From Idiomarina baltica OS145 (GTDB lineage Bacteria > Pseudomonadota > Gammaproteobacteria > Enterobacterales > Alteromonadaceae), in assembly GCF_000152885.1 (NCBI RefSeq), contig NZ_AAMX01000001.1:62001-126000 (forward strand): DNA of 64,000 bases, read 5' to 3'. Of this stretch, positions 54,462 to 62,630 are shown one piece after another; position 1 is the first letter of the stretch, and each line of letters opens with the position of its first letter. Made by a program: the position numbers and the translations under genes. The notes under the pieces are model-generated. The model saw nothing but the letters and a program-made list of their open reading frames with translations. It ran no database searches and was not told the origin of the DNA.

Positions 54462-54711
54462 TTTCTTCTCCTTATTGAGTTGGTCAAAACTTAAGCTAGT
54501 ATTTAATTGGACTTAATCAACCAGGCAACAAGTTTTTTGGAAATAAGGTTTCTTTTAACACGTATCGGCGCCACTTGACGTCAATTAATGTGTTCATCAC
54601 TCCGCAATAATATCAGGGTGTGACTAAACCTGACTTTTATCCGTGAAGTGGAATTCCTCAAGAACAATGTTAACCTAAAAACAACATAATTTGATTATTT
54701 ACATTATACCT

Positions 54712-55767
54712 ATGTCAGCTCCAATAATAAAAACCAGTACAGAGCTTAGCCAAGCTAAAACACTTCTAGGCAAAAGTGTTCCAATGCACCGAAAAGCCTA
54801 CAGTGACCGAACCGCGTGGTTAATGGCCTGTTTTGCCGAGTTGGCGTACATGAAGTTTAACCCACCCATTATAAATTCCCGGCTGGGGAACTCGATTGAG
54901 AAGGAGCTGGGCAAGAGCATGCAGGATACGCGGAAGCTGAAAACGGTAGTTCAGTTGGCTATTGATAACTTCGCGTATGACCCTGAAAAGGAGAAGCGGC
55001 TGCTCGAGGAGCAGTTAACTATACTCGAAGCGGAGCTCATAAAGACATTTAACGCAGGTGACAGCCAGGCAATACTTATCAAAACCAATCAATTTCTGGT
55101 TTTATCCTTCAGGGGTACAGAGCCTACTCAGCTAAAAGACATAAAAACCGATGCTCGAGCAAACTTAACCAAATGCGTTACCGAGGGGAAGGTTCATTCA
55201 GGTTTTCACGATGCCTTTAATTTAATCGAGCTGGACATCAATCAATCACTTAGCGCGTTCCCTGAGCTTCCTTTGTTCATAACCGGTCATTCTCTCGGCG
55301 GTGCGTTGGCAACAATCGCAGCCAAGAGAATAACGCATGCCGGCGGTAATGCAGCTTGTTACACCTACGGTGCACCCCGGGTGTCCGACGACCACTGGTT
55401 AATGACGATGAAGACGCCCATATACCGTGTTGTAAACTCTTCTGATGGAGTAACCATGGTTCCACCGCCAGGCTTTACTATCACGGCCATATCTTGGCTA
55501 GTCGGATTTACTCCGGCTGTGGGTGATAAATGGAAATCGTTTTTACGGGAAAAGTTTGGCGGCTATCTTCACGGCGGTGACATGCGATTTTTAACAGACG
55601 TTAAAAGCGGTGACTACTCAAAGGCAAGGCTATTGACTCACGTTGATATTTTCTATCGCCTAAAAGGTTGGTTCAGAAAGCAGTTTACGTTTACGAAGTT
55701 TGGCACTGATCATAGCATGTCCGTTTACCGGGCGAAATTGGCATTTATTGCCATACGAAGAAATTAG
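54712..55767 (+). CDS. Class 3 lipase-like alpha/beta hydrolase
   Basis: ATG 54712 gives a 351-residue protein, with nucleophile motif ITGHSLGGALATIAA (Ser of GHSLGG) and catalytic Asp/His plausible in VNSSDGVTMVPP and TDHSMSVYRAKL. The middle strand LVLSFRGTEP is the oxyanion region of the lipase_3 family. No signal peptide is present, so it would act in the cytoplasm or as a membrane-targeting effector. There is no cognate neighbour. Confidence 0.83.
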   Translation: MSAPIIKTSTELSQAKTLLGKSVPMHRKAYSDRTAWLMACFAELAYMKFNPPIINSRLGNSIEKELGKSMQDTRKLKTVVQLAIDNFAYDPEKEKRLLEEQLTILEAELIKTFNAGDSQAILIKTNQFLVLSFRGTEPTQLKDIKTDARANLTKCVTEGKVHSGFHDAFNLIELDINQSLSAFPELPLFITGHSLGGALATIAAKRITHAGGNAACYTYGAPRVSDDHWLMTMKTPIYRVVNSSDGVTMVPPPGFTITAISWLVGFTPAVGDKWKSFLREKFGGYLHGGDMRFLTDVKSGDYSKARLLTHVDIFYRLKGWFRKQFTFTKFGTDHSMSVYRAKLAFIAIRRN

Positions 55768-55991
55768 TCGTATCACTAAAATTGTGTCGAACCAGTGATT
55801 ATTACTCTCATTGAGCTAAAAGGATAAAGTTGATATTGAAATGCTGCCTTAAAGTATCAGCTTTATTCTAGTTCATAAATAACCACCATCGTACTTTGAA
55901 GTCAGAACAGTTAGCGCTGTTGATTCTAGTGAGGAAAACCAAGTGGTTACTGTACCGAAGAGTAAGTAATGTAAACTAAAGGTTGAAAATT

Positions 55992-57026
55992 ATGGGTTGT
56001 AATTTATTTATGAAGAGTCAAAGTAAGAAGTCAGACACGAAAAAGAAAAAAAAAGATAGGCTGGGTAGAAGAAAGAGATTAATCGCGTGGATTATCGAAA
56101 ACACGATTATTACGTTATTCGCTGTAACAATTCTTTATGGATTGGGTTTGTTGCTATTCGGTGTGATGAACGGGGTTTACCTATCTGATTTTGAGTGGCT
56201 GTATAGTGGGTTAGGTATTACTAAATCCGAAGAATCTTACACCGTTTCCTTCTACTCTTCTGCAGAACAAGATTATTGGTTCTTTGTATTTATAGGAATC
56301 ATGGCTTGGTTTATTAGTTATATAAGCTCAAAAAGAGAAGCAAAAGATGACAAGTTAACTAATAAAATAAATCACTTTTTTCCGGACGTGGATCCAAGCT
56401 CAGCACACATGCGTTACTTAGAGACCAAAGTTAATGAACTGTCGTGCATAGCAAGTAGTGTTCACCGCAAGGTAATAATTTTAAATATAGAAGACGGCCT
56501 GATTGAAAGCCAAGTAAACGCAACTACTAAACTTGTAAATATCCACCATAACCACGACTTAACTGAAAACTTTGGGGAGTTCTATGTTATTAGGGATGAA
56601 GCAGCTAAAAAGAAGAGTCCATGGGGAAATTTAAATCTTTTTCATCTTGATACACCGTCAAGTGGAACTGTTGAATTAGTTCGTAGCCAAAGCTTCTCTG
56701 GGAAGGAATTTAATGAAAAATATAATATCAAGTTAGGTAGAGAAGAGGTAGGTACGTTGACCAGCTGTTATTGTTGTTGGGATGATATAACGGAGGATAC
56801 GAGACTAACACCGGCGTTTTACACAAGGGAGTACTCATTTGAAATGGTAAATAGCACGGAGTATGATCTAAGAATCAAGATTGAGTGTACCAATCATGAT
56901 GAGTCAAGTATCCGGCTGAAACCCGGGGAAATGATCGAGCCTGATTTAGTCTACAAGAACATCAAGCCTGATGATGACGAATTTCGCATATCAATTGAAG
57001 TTGAGAACCCTGAGCCAGAGCAATAG
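55992..57026 (+). CDS. Hypothetical two-helix membrane protein
   Basis: From ATG 55992 (alternative at 56010), the product has a lysine-rich start, two transmembrane helices (NTIITLFAVTILYGLGLLLF; WFFVFIGIMAWFISYI) and a cytosolic C-terminal domain of about 220 residues that was not recognised, with strand-like repeats and a CYCCWDD cysteine cluster. It could be an effector in a defence system; no partner is visible. Confidence 0.6.
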   Translation: MGCNLFMKSQSKKSDTKKKKKDRLGRRKRLIAWIIENTIITLFAVTILYGLGLLLFGVMNGVYLSDFEWLYSGLGITKSEESYTVSFYSSAEQDYWFFVFIGIMAWFISYISSKREAKDDKLTNKINHFFPDVDPSSAHMRYLETKVNELSCIASSVHRKVIILNIEDGLIESQVNATTKLVNIHHNHDLTENFGEFYVIRDEAAKKKSPWGNLNLFHLDTPSSGTVELVRSQSFSGKEFNEKYNIKLGREEVGTLTSCYCCWDDITEDTRLTPAFYTREYSFEMVNSTEYDLRIKIECTNHDESSIRLKPGEMIEPDLVYKNIKPDDDEFRISIEVENPEPEQ

Positions 57027-57177
57027 TGATTTTTTTGTTGTAGTACTATTGAACAAATAGGTACAGTGGTCTAAAATCCAATCATTCGATAGGTATTTTT
57101 CATACCTTGGAGAGGGGAGAGAGACTATGATGAGTAAAGTAAAGGGCATGTAGCCCAAACAATTATCCAAGTTTAGG

Positions 57178-57202
57178 AAGGCGCCATTAAGGCGCCTTTT
57201 TT
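57178..57202 (+). terminator. Rho-independent terminator
   Basis: AAGGCGCC / GGCGCCTT stem with ATTAA loop and T6 tail; it closes a short transcript containing the eight-codon ORF. Confidence 0.85.
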
Positions 57203-57385
57203 GTATCCTCCTAGCGGCAACGTACCCTAGAGTTTGGCGGTTTGATTGTAAGGGCAGAATTCGAAAACACTCCCCCATCATGCCCCTATCTGGTAAGGCC
57301 TGAGACTGGAAAGCTATTGCACGCGAGAAACTATGAGTATAAAGCTTGGCCGATTATTGTAAAAAAATAACTAGGCGTAAATTGT

Positions 57386-57413
57386 AATAGCCGACTTTCG
57401 TCGGCTATTTTTT
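57386..57413 (+). terminator. Rho-independent terminator
   Basis: AATAGCCGA / TCGGCTATT stem with a short CTTTCG loop and T-run, about 200 bp after the previous one. Confidence 0.85.
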
Positions 57414-57657
57414 AACCGGGGTCATTACATCATAACGATGTAATAATCTTGGGTAGTGATGTTCAGTCTTAATAACCGTTGGAAGTAACAGTGGTACGAC
57501 AATCCGCTGTGATTACGGCGCAGCGCCCGTAATCCAATGCAATGAGCATCACTATCGTAAGAGTGATATCTCCCCATCTTCATGGCTTGAAAATGACATT
57601 AAGCTGATTGAAGAAGCAGCAAGGATCGGGTTCTTTCACTATGGACCCCGACTTTGG

Positions 57658-58377
57658 ATGATTGGTGAGATGGAGCCGCTAAAGGCCCTGCAAGCCCCTA
57701 AGATGAGGCCGCAGATTATAGAGCGAGTGCTCACGGAATACCCAGTAACAGTGCTCGCTAAAGGTACTAAGTTTTATCGCCTTCGTATTGATCCGGATCG
57801 GCCTGCGAATACTGAAGAGTGCGACATTCCCCCGGTTGAGTATTCGGGAAATGGACGCTTGTGTTCAACAGAGCTTCAAGTGATGTACGGTTCCCAAGAT
57901 ATCGATGTTTGTATCCATGAGTGCCGAGCTGCAGCAGAAGACGACATTTATGTCGCTACTATAGTGACTCAGAAAGATTTGCGTCTTCTCGATTTGACTC
58001 ATGTCCTTGAAGAGGAATGCACTGAGTTTGAAAGTCTAGATATGGCGTTACATATGCTGTTTCTTGCCAAATCTCATTCATATGAAATTTCCCGAGCTAT
58101 CGCATTAGCGGCAAGAGGCGCTGGTTTTGATGGTGTCATTTACCCCTCGTTTTTCAGTCTAATTCGTACGGGCGGTCATCCTTTTGAAACTGCTTACGGT
58201 CTTTCCTTGCGCCGATTTAGTTCAGGAAAGATCAAGTATGCGGAGGCATTCACAATTCAGAATTTGGCCTTGTTTGGACGCCCTCTAGAAAAAGGCGTAG
58301 TTAGTGTTGACTGTATCAATCGACTCATACTCACCCAAATTGGTTACAAAGGTCATTTCGGGCCAGTCGAGTATTGA
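57658..58377 (+). CDS. RES-domain protein (NAD+-consuming toxin-like), 5' end uncertain
   Basis: The frame from the first ATG (57658) has 239 residues with the RES core: FYRLRIDPDRPAN, YSGNGRLCSTELQVMYGSQD, ECRAAAEDDIYVAT, LLDLTHV and AARGAGFDGVIYPS. RES toxins degrade NAD+ and are paired with Xre/DUF2384 antitoxins. The same frame remains open to about 57460 and encodes WLENDIKLIEEAARIGFFHYG before this ATG, resembling the N-terminus of longer RES proteins, but without ATG/GTG/TTG. So the protein may be truncated or use a non-canonical start. Confidence 0.75.
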   Translation: MIGEMEPLKALQAPKMRPQIIERVLTEYPVTVLAKGTKFYRLRIDPDRPANTEECDIPPVEYSGNGRLCSTELQVMYGSQDIDVCIHECRAAAEDDIYVATIVTQKDLRLLDLTHVLEEECTEFESLDMALHMLFLAKSHSYEISRAIALAARGAGFDGVIYPSFFSLIRTGGHPFETAYGLSLRRFSSGKIKYAEAFTIQNLALFGRPLEKGVVSVDCINRLILTQIGYKGHFGPVEY

Positions 58378-58382
58378 TACTC

Positions 58383-58544
58383 ATGAGTACACCTAAGAAA
58401 GTCATTAAATTCGCTCCCAACGTTAAGGGCGGAATAGAAGATAAGCTAACAGCTTATTTTAAAACAACCTATAGCGCCATAACGACAGACTCTCAGTTAG
58501 TTGTCGTTCGTGAATTAATAGTAGCGTTTATTCTGCGAATTTAG
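58383..58544 (+). pseudogene. Short gene cut by the transposon right end
   Basis: ATG 58383, 5 bp after the RES stop, opens a 53-residue frame (MSTPKKVIKFAPNVKGGIED...) that runs into the right terminal repeat region and stops at 58542-58544. Its C-terminal residues (AFILRI) come from the end repeats, so it is presumably truncated by the element boundary. The protein is not recognised. Confidence 0.45.
58521..58539 (-). repeat. TnsB-type end repeat R2
   Basis: On the minus strand TTCGCAGAATAAACGCTAC repeats the terminal core TTCGCA.AATA, inside the right end and next to R1. Confidence 0.75.
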
Positions 58545-58565
58545 AATCTATTATGCGAATTGACA
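58542..58565 (-). repeat. Right terminal inverted repeat
   Basis: Reverse complement begins TGTCAATTCGCATAATAGAT and pairs with 26566-26589 with 21 of 24 positions matching. It is followed directly by AGCCA. Confidence 0.95.
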
Positions 58566-58570
58566 AGCCA
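58566..58570. repeat. Target-site duplication AGCCA, right copy
   Basis: Identical to 26561-26565, flanking the transposon in comM. Confidence 0.96.
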
Positions 58571-59421
58571 CCACCGACCAATGCCGCTGCCGAGCATGTA
58601 TGATGAGGCATGCGCAAATTGCGTTGAGTCAGTTGTTGTGGCGCAAGATGTGTCTCAACCAATGACTTAATACATGCGATCTGCATACCTTCACTATGAG
58701 TCGGGGTGGGTAGGATAGTTAGAAAACGTTGCGCGAGCATTGTTTTACCAGTCCCAGGCGGCCCAACAAAGAGCAAGTGATGGCGACCTGCTGCAGCAAT
58801 AAGTAAAGCACGTTTCGCTTGTGTTTGTCCGATAATATCCGCGAGATCGCCAACATCGTTTTCTTGCGATAAATACGGTTTATCGCTTTCTGCGGCGTTG
58901 AGTTGATTGTGTCCCTGCAAATGTTCGAACAGCGCAGCTAAATCGGGCACTAAAAAGTGATTTTGCTGCGCCGCATATCCCGCTTCGGCGACATTAGTAG
59001 AGGGAACGAAAACAGAGCGATCTGCACGCTTAGCCGCTATTAATGCCGGTATAAGGCCCGACACTGCTTGCGTGTTTCCTGCTAAAGCGAGCTCTCCATA
59101 AAATTCGAATTTAGCCAGTTGACCCGCATCAATCTGATCGGAGGCGGCAAGAATACCTACGGCTATCGCCAAGTCGAAACGAGCCCCCTGCTTGGGAATT
59201 TCAGCGGGAGCTAAGTTGACGATAATACGCGTTGCCGCGGGGAATTCGAGACCTACATTGAGAATCGCTGATTTAACACGATCCCTCGCTTCTCTTACCG
59301 ATGTCGCAGGCATTCCAACAATCGTGAATGACGGTAACCCACGAGCGAGATCAACTTCTACGCGAACTTCAGGAGCCTCAATACCAATACTGGCGCGGGT
59401 GAAAACAGTTGCTGTGGCCAT
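58566..59421 (-). pseudogene. comM: comM, 5' part up to transposon insertion
   Basis: From ATG 59421 the protein reads MATATVFTRASIGIEAPEV, including the Lon-like N-terminal domain and Walker A (FVGPPGTGKTMLAQ), ending at AALVGGG where the element is inserted. Translation continues a few residues into the right end before a stop. Together with 25881-26565 it rebuilds a full-length ComM. The Walker B half is missing from this fragment, so no ATPase is expected. The next genes, fpr-like and ubiK, are the usual neighbours. Confidence 0.96.
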
Positions 59422-59422
59422 A

Positions 59423-59445
59423 CTCTCTCTCGCAAATAGAGAGAG
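59423..59445 (-). promoter_or_regulatory. CTCTCTCT/AGAGAGAG hairpin over the comM ribosome site
   Basis: Arms 59423-59430 and 59438-59445 pair perfectly around CGCAAAT. The GAGAGAGAG ribosome site lies in one arm, 1 base before the comM ATG, so structure could limit translation. Confidence 0.4.
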
Positions 59446-59506
59446 CATAGCCCTAAACAAGGTTCATCGATGTCAGCTTGTACCGACTTTCATGTCGGTG
59501 CAGCTA

Positions 59507-60247
59507 TTACCAATAATTCTCGGAGGTTACTTGTCCGGGTTTACGGCGCGTATTTTTCTCTAAACCGAGCGCTTTTAACTGTTCACGCGATGCTTGTATC
59601 ATATCGGGATTACCACATAGCATGACCTGACTACGCTCGTTAAAATGAACACCACAGGCCTCTTGTAATTCATTACTCGCGATTAAGTCCGGAATCCGAC
59701 CGGCCAATGCTTCCGGAAGCGCCTCGCGAGATACGATCGGCTGGTACACGAGCTGCCCAGGATAACGTTGCTGACATTCATTAATAAATTCCCGATACGT
59801 CAGATCTTGCGCTTCGCGGACACCTTGCACTATTACGATGCGTTTAAACCGGCGCCAAGGTTGCTCAGTACGCAACATTGAAATAAAAGGGCCAATGCCC
59901 GTGCCTGTTGAGAGCATCCACAGATCATCGCCATCGGGTACCTCATCCAGCGTAAAAAAGCCCCCTGCCGGCTGAGTGATATTGACTTCATCGCCTGGCT
60001 TCAGTTCTGCTAATAGTGGGCTCAATAATCCACCTTCGACCTTTGCAATCACAAAATCGAGAATAGACTCTTGCGGTGCACTGGCGACCGAATACGCACG
60101 TAGAACCTGCTCGCCACCCACATTTAAGCCGAGTCGCACAAACTGACCGGCTTTAAAGTCAAATGATTCAGTGATTACGCGTAGGCTAAAAACACTGTCA
60201 CTCCATTGAAAGTTCTCAACGACTTTACCGCTAATCCATTGAATCAT
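59507..60247 (-). CDS. fpr: Ferredoxin/flavodoxin-NADP+ reductase
   Basis: The 246-residue protein has the FAD motif RAYSVAS, the NADP-binding segment MLSTGTGIGPFISML and the C-terminal CGNPDMI and KPGQVTSENYW, which are typical of bacterial Fpr. It moves electrons between NADPH and ferredoxin or flavodoxin. It is divergent from nothing close and lies between comM and ubiK. Confidence 0.93.
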   Translation of the reverse strand: MIQWISGKVVENFQWSDSVFSLRVITESFDFKAGQFVRLGLNVGGEQVLRAYSVASAPQESILDFVIAKVEGGLLSPLLAELKPGDEVNITQPAGGFFTLDEVPDGDDLWMLSTGTGIGPFISMLRTEQPWRRFKRIVIVQGVREAQDLTYREFINECQQRYPGQLVYQPIVSREALPEALAGRIPDLIASNELQEACGVHFNERSQVMLCGNPDMIQASREQLKALGLEKNTRRKPGQVTSENYW

Positions 60248-60261
60248 CGTGCTCTTTACCC

Positions 60262-60513
60262 TTACTCTTGAGTGTCGTCTTGCTTATTCTGTTCAGCTAA
60301 TTGCTGCTCTAACTGCTCTACACGCTCTCGCAGACGCAGCAACAATTGTTGCTGAACATCCATCTCTTCGCGAGTGACGAGATCGAGTTTAGAAAGTTGT
60401 GATTGCAAGGTTTGTTTAACACGCTGCTCAACATTACCGGCTAACTCTTTAACGCCAGATGGCATGCTTTCGCTAATTTGTTTAGCAATGTTTTCAATGG
60501 TCTTGTTGTCCAT
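60262..60513 (-). CDS. ubiK: Ubiquinone biosynthesis accessory factor UbiK
   Basis: An 83-residue protein with a C-terminal coiled coil (LLLRLRERVEQLEQQLAEQ) matches UbiK (YqiC), which binds UbiJ and promotes aerobic ubiquinone synthesis. ubiK is normally next to comM. The start ATG 60513 is after AAGGGG. Confidence 0.9.
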   Translation of the reverse strand: MDNKTIENIAKQISESMPSGVKELAGNVEQRVKQTLQSQLSKLDLVTREEMDVQQQLLLRLRERVEQLEQQLAEQNKQDDTQE

Positions 60514-60611
60514 AAGGGGTCCTTAATTAATTTAACCGTTTGGGCTCAGACAAAAGTACGCTAAAATCGCCGCTCTTGATTTATTGTACCACTCCTAACC
60601 GAGCCTTAATA

Positions 60612-62630
60612 ATGTTAAACGATCGACAGCGACAAGCCGTTCACTATGTGCAAGGTCCTTTACTCGTTTTAGCGGGCGCAGGCAGTGGTAAAACGCGCGT
60701 AATTACAGAAAAAATCGCTTATCTTATTCGTGAAAATATTTACACTGCCCGTCAAATCGCTGCGGTTACGTTCACCAATAAAGCCGCGCGCGAAATGCGT
60801 GAGCGTGTCAACCAAACCATGGGGGCCGGTGGTGCACGCGGCTTAACAGTATCCACGTTTCACACGCTCGGTCTGAATATTATCCGACGCGAGCTCAGCG
60901 CACTCGGTCTCAAGCCCGGATTTTCTTTGTTCGATGATCAAGATACCTATGCACTGCTCAATGGTCTTACCGAAGATGCGTGGGAAGGCGATAAAGCCGT
61001 CATTCAAAAATGTCAGCACCGTATCGGTCAATGGAAAAACGCCATGATATCGCCAGAGCAAGCGTTGCAAGAGGCTTCGACGGAAGATGACCGACAATTT
61101 GCTACGGTCTTTGCGCAATACGAGAAACACTTGCTGGCATGCAATGCAGTGGATTTCGATGATCTAATTCGCCTACCGAGTCAATTATTACAACGCAACG
61201 AACACGTTCGCGCTCGCTGGCAAAAGAAATTTCGCTACTTACTCGTTGATGAGTACCAAGACACTAATACGAGCCAGTACCTTTTGGTCAAACTACTGGT
61301 CGGTGAGCGTGCGCGCTTTACTGTAGTTGGCGACGACGATCAATCAATTTACTCATGGCGCGGCGCACAACCACAAAACCTAGCGCTTTTGCAGCAAGAC
61401 TTCCCTACTTTGAAGGTCGTTAAGTTGGAGCAAAATTACCGCTCTCACGGTCGTATTCTAAAAGCGGCGAATATTCTGATAGAAAATAACCCTCACGTAT
61501 TTGAGAAAAAATTATTTTCAGATAAAGAATACGGTGAATCCCTGCGGGTTATTTTTGGCCGCAACGAGGAACATGAGGCGGAGCGTGTAGTCGCCGAAAT
61601 CGTAAAGCAACGCTTTTTAAGCAAAACACCTTATCATCATTTTGCGATTTTATATCGGGGTAACCATCAGTCTCGTTTGTTCGAAAAGGCGCTGATGAAC
61701 AACCGGATTCCTTACAAAATTACTGGTGGACAGTCGTTTTTTGCGCGGGCGGAAGTCAAAGATATTATGGCGTATCTACGCCTACTGGTTAACCCTGCTG
61801 ATGATACTGCGTTCCTACGCATAATAAATGTGCCACGTCGAGGGATAGGTCCGCAGACGGTGCAACGCATCGGTGAGCTGTCTAAGCAGCTAGGCTGTAG
61901 CCTGCTAGAAGCCTGCGACTCGATTCACTTGAAGACCTTACTGAATACGCAGACTTTTAACGCGGTTGATACCTTTGCTCAGATGATTAAAAACGCTGCG
62001 CGGGAAGCCGATCATAACGAAAGTGCTGCCGTCGCTGTGCGCATTCTGCTTGCGGAAATTGGCTACGATGACTGGTTATTCGAAACCAGCCCAAGCGCTA
62101 AGGCCGCGGAAATGCGCGTTAAAAACGTGTATGAGTTGCATAAGTGGGTGTCCGATATGTTAGCGGGCAACGACGAATACGAACCAATATCACTGGAGCA
62201 AGCAGTCGCCAAGCTGTGTTTGCGCGACATGATGTCCCGAAATGAAGATGACGAGCAGTTTGATCAAGTACAGCTAATGACATTACACGCATCCAAGGGC
62301 TTGGAATTTCCTTTTGTTTTTCTGGTCGGCATGGAAGAAGGCTTGCTTCCCCATCAAAGTAGTATTGAGGGTGATGATATTGAGGAGGAACGTCGACTTG
62401 CGTATGTAGGAATTACCCGTGCTCAACATCGTTTAGTGTTTACTCTAGCAAAAGAGCGGCGTCAGTTTGGCGAGGTATTTCAACCTCAACCGAGCCGTTT
62501 TTTGTTGGAACTTCCGCAAGATGATATTTCTTGGGAGCACGACAAACATAAACCGAGTGAGGAAGAGCGTGAAACAACCCGGCAGCGCGGTTTAGAAATG
62601 CTTAAAAACGCACTCAACAAACCCTCTTAA
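60612..62630 (+). CDS. rep: ATP-dependent DNA helicase Rep
   Basis: Starting at MLNDRQRQAVHYVQG (60612), the 672-residue UvrD-family helicase has motif I AGAGSGKT, Ia TFTNKAAREMRERV, II LVDEYQDTN, III GDDDQSIYSWRGA, IV LEQNYRS, V TLHASKGLEF and VI VGITRAQHRL. Rep unwinds DNA 3' to 5' and helps the replisome pass protein blocks. An in-frame upstream ATG at 60540 is not needed. Confidence 0.96.
   Translation: MLNDRQRQAVHYVQGPLLVLAGAGSGKTRVITEKIAYLIRENIYTARQIAAVTFTNKAAREMRERVNQTMGAGGARGLTVSTFHTLGLNIIRRELSALGLKPGFSLFDDQDTYALLNGLTEDAWEGDKAVIQKCQHRIGQWKNAMISPEQALQEASTEDDRQFATVFAQYEKHLLACNAVDFDDLIRLPSQLLQRNEHVRARWQKKFRYLLVDEYQDTNTSQYLLVKLLVGERARFTVVGDDDQSIYSWRGAQPQNLALLQQDFPTLKVVKLEQNYRSHGRILKAANILIENNPHVFEKKLFSDKEYGESLRVIFGRNEEHEAERVVAEIVKQRFLSKTPYHHFAILYRGNHQSRLFEKALMNNRIPYKITGGQSFFARAEVKDIMAYLRLLVNPADDTAFLRIINVPRRGIGPQTVQRIGELSKQLGCSLLEACDSIHLKTLLNTQTFNAVDTFAQMIKNAAREADHNESAAVAVRILLAEIGYDDWLFETSPSAKAAEMRVKNVYELHKWVSDMLAGNDEYEPISLEQAVAKLCLRDMMSRNEDDEQFDQVQLMTLHASKGLEFPFVFLVGMEEGLLPHQSSIEGDDIEEERRLAYVGITRAQHRLVFTLAKERRQFGEVFQPQPSRFLLELPQDDISWEHDKHKPSEEERETTRQRGLEMLKNALNKPS

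Larger units (their letters stand above)
57027..57657. other. Non-coding stretch with two hairpins before the RES gene
   Basis: It contains a mini-ORF of eight codons (57127-57153) with a strong GAGAGGGGAGA ribosome site, the two terminators at 57178 and 57386, and an unstarted N-terminal extension of the RES frame from about 57460. Confidence 0.55.
26566..58565. mobile_element. Tn6022/Tn7-like transposon in comM (32.0 kb)
   Basis: The element is 32,000 bp with 24-bp terminal inverted repeats matching at 21 positions and a 5-bp duplication AGCCA. The left end carries a five-gene operon (TnsA-, TnsB-, TnsC-, TniQ-like and a zinc-ribbon protein) in the order tniCABDE described for Tn6022/AbaR-type elements, which also target comM. 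Extra end repeats look like TnsB-binding sites. Cargo covers defence (restriction-modification, GHKL-receiver-methyltransferase module, HEPN, RES, Xre), regulation (CsrA, WYL) and nested insertion sequences. All core transposition genes appear intact, so it may still be mobile. Confidence 0.95.

Noticed and set aside
57658-58377. RES gene as the direct partner of the split DUF2384 antitoxin
   Set aside because: They are 4 kb apart with opposite-strand genes between them, so I treat the link as unproven rather than a toxin-antitoxin pair.
26566-58565. CRISPR array or Cas genes inside the Tn7-like element
   Set aside because: Some Tn7-like elements carry type I-F CRISPR-Cas. I looked for regularly spaced repeats and Cas-like proteins and found none.
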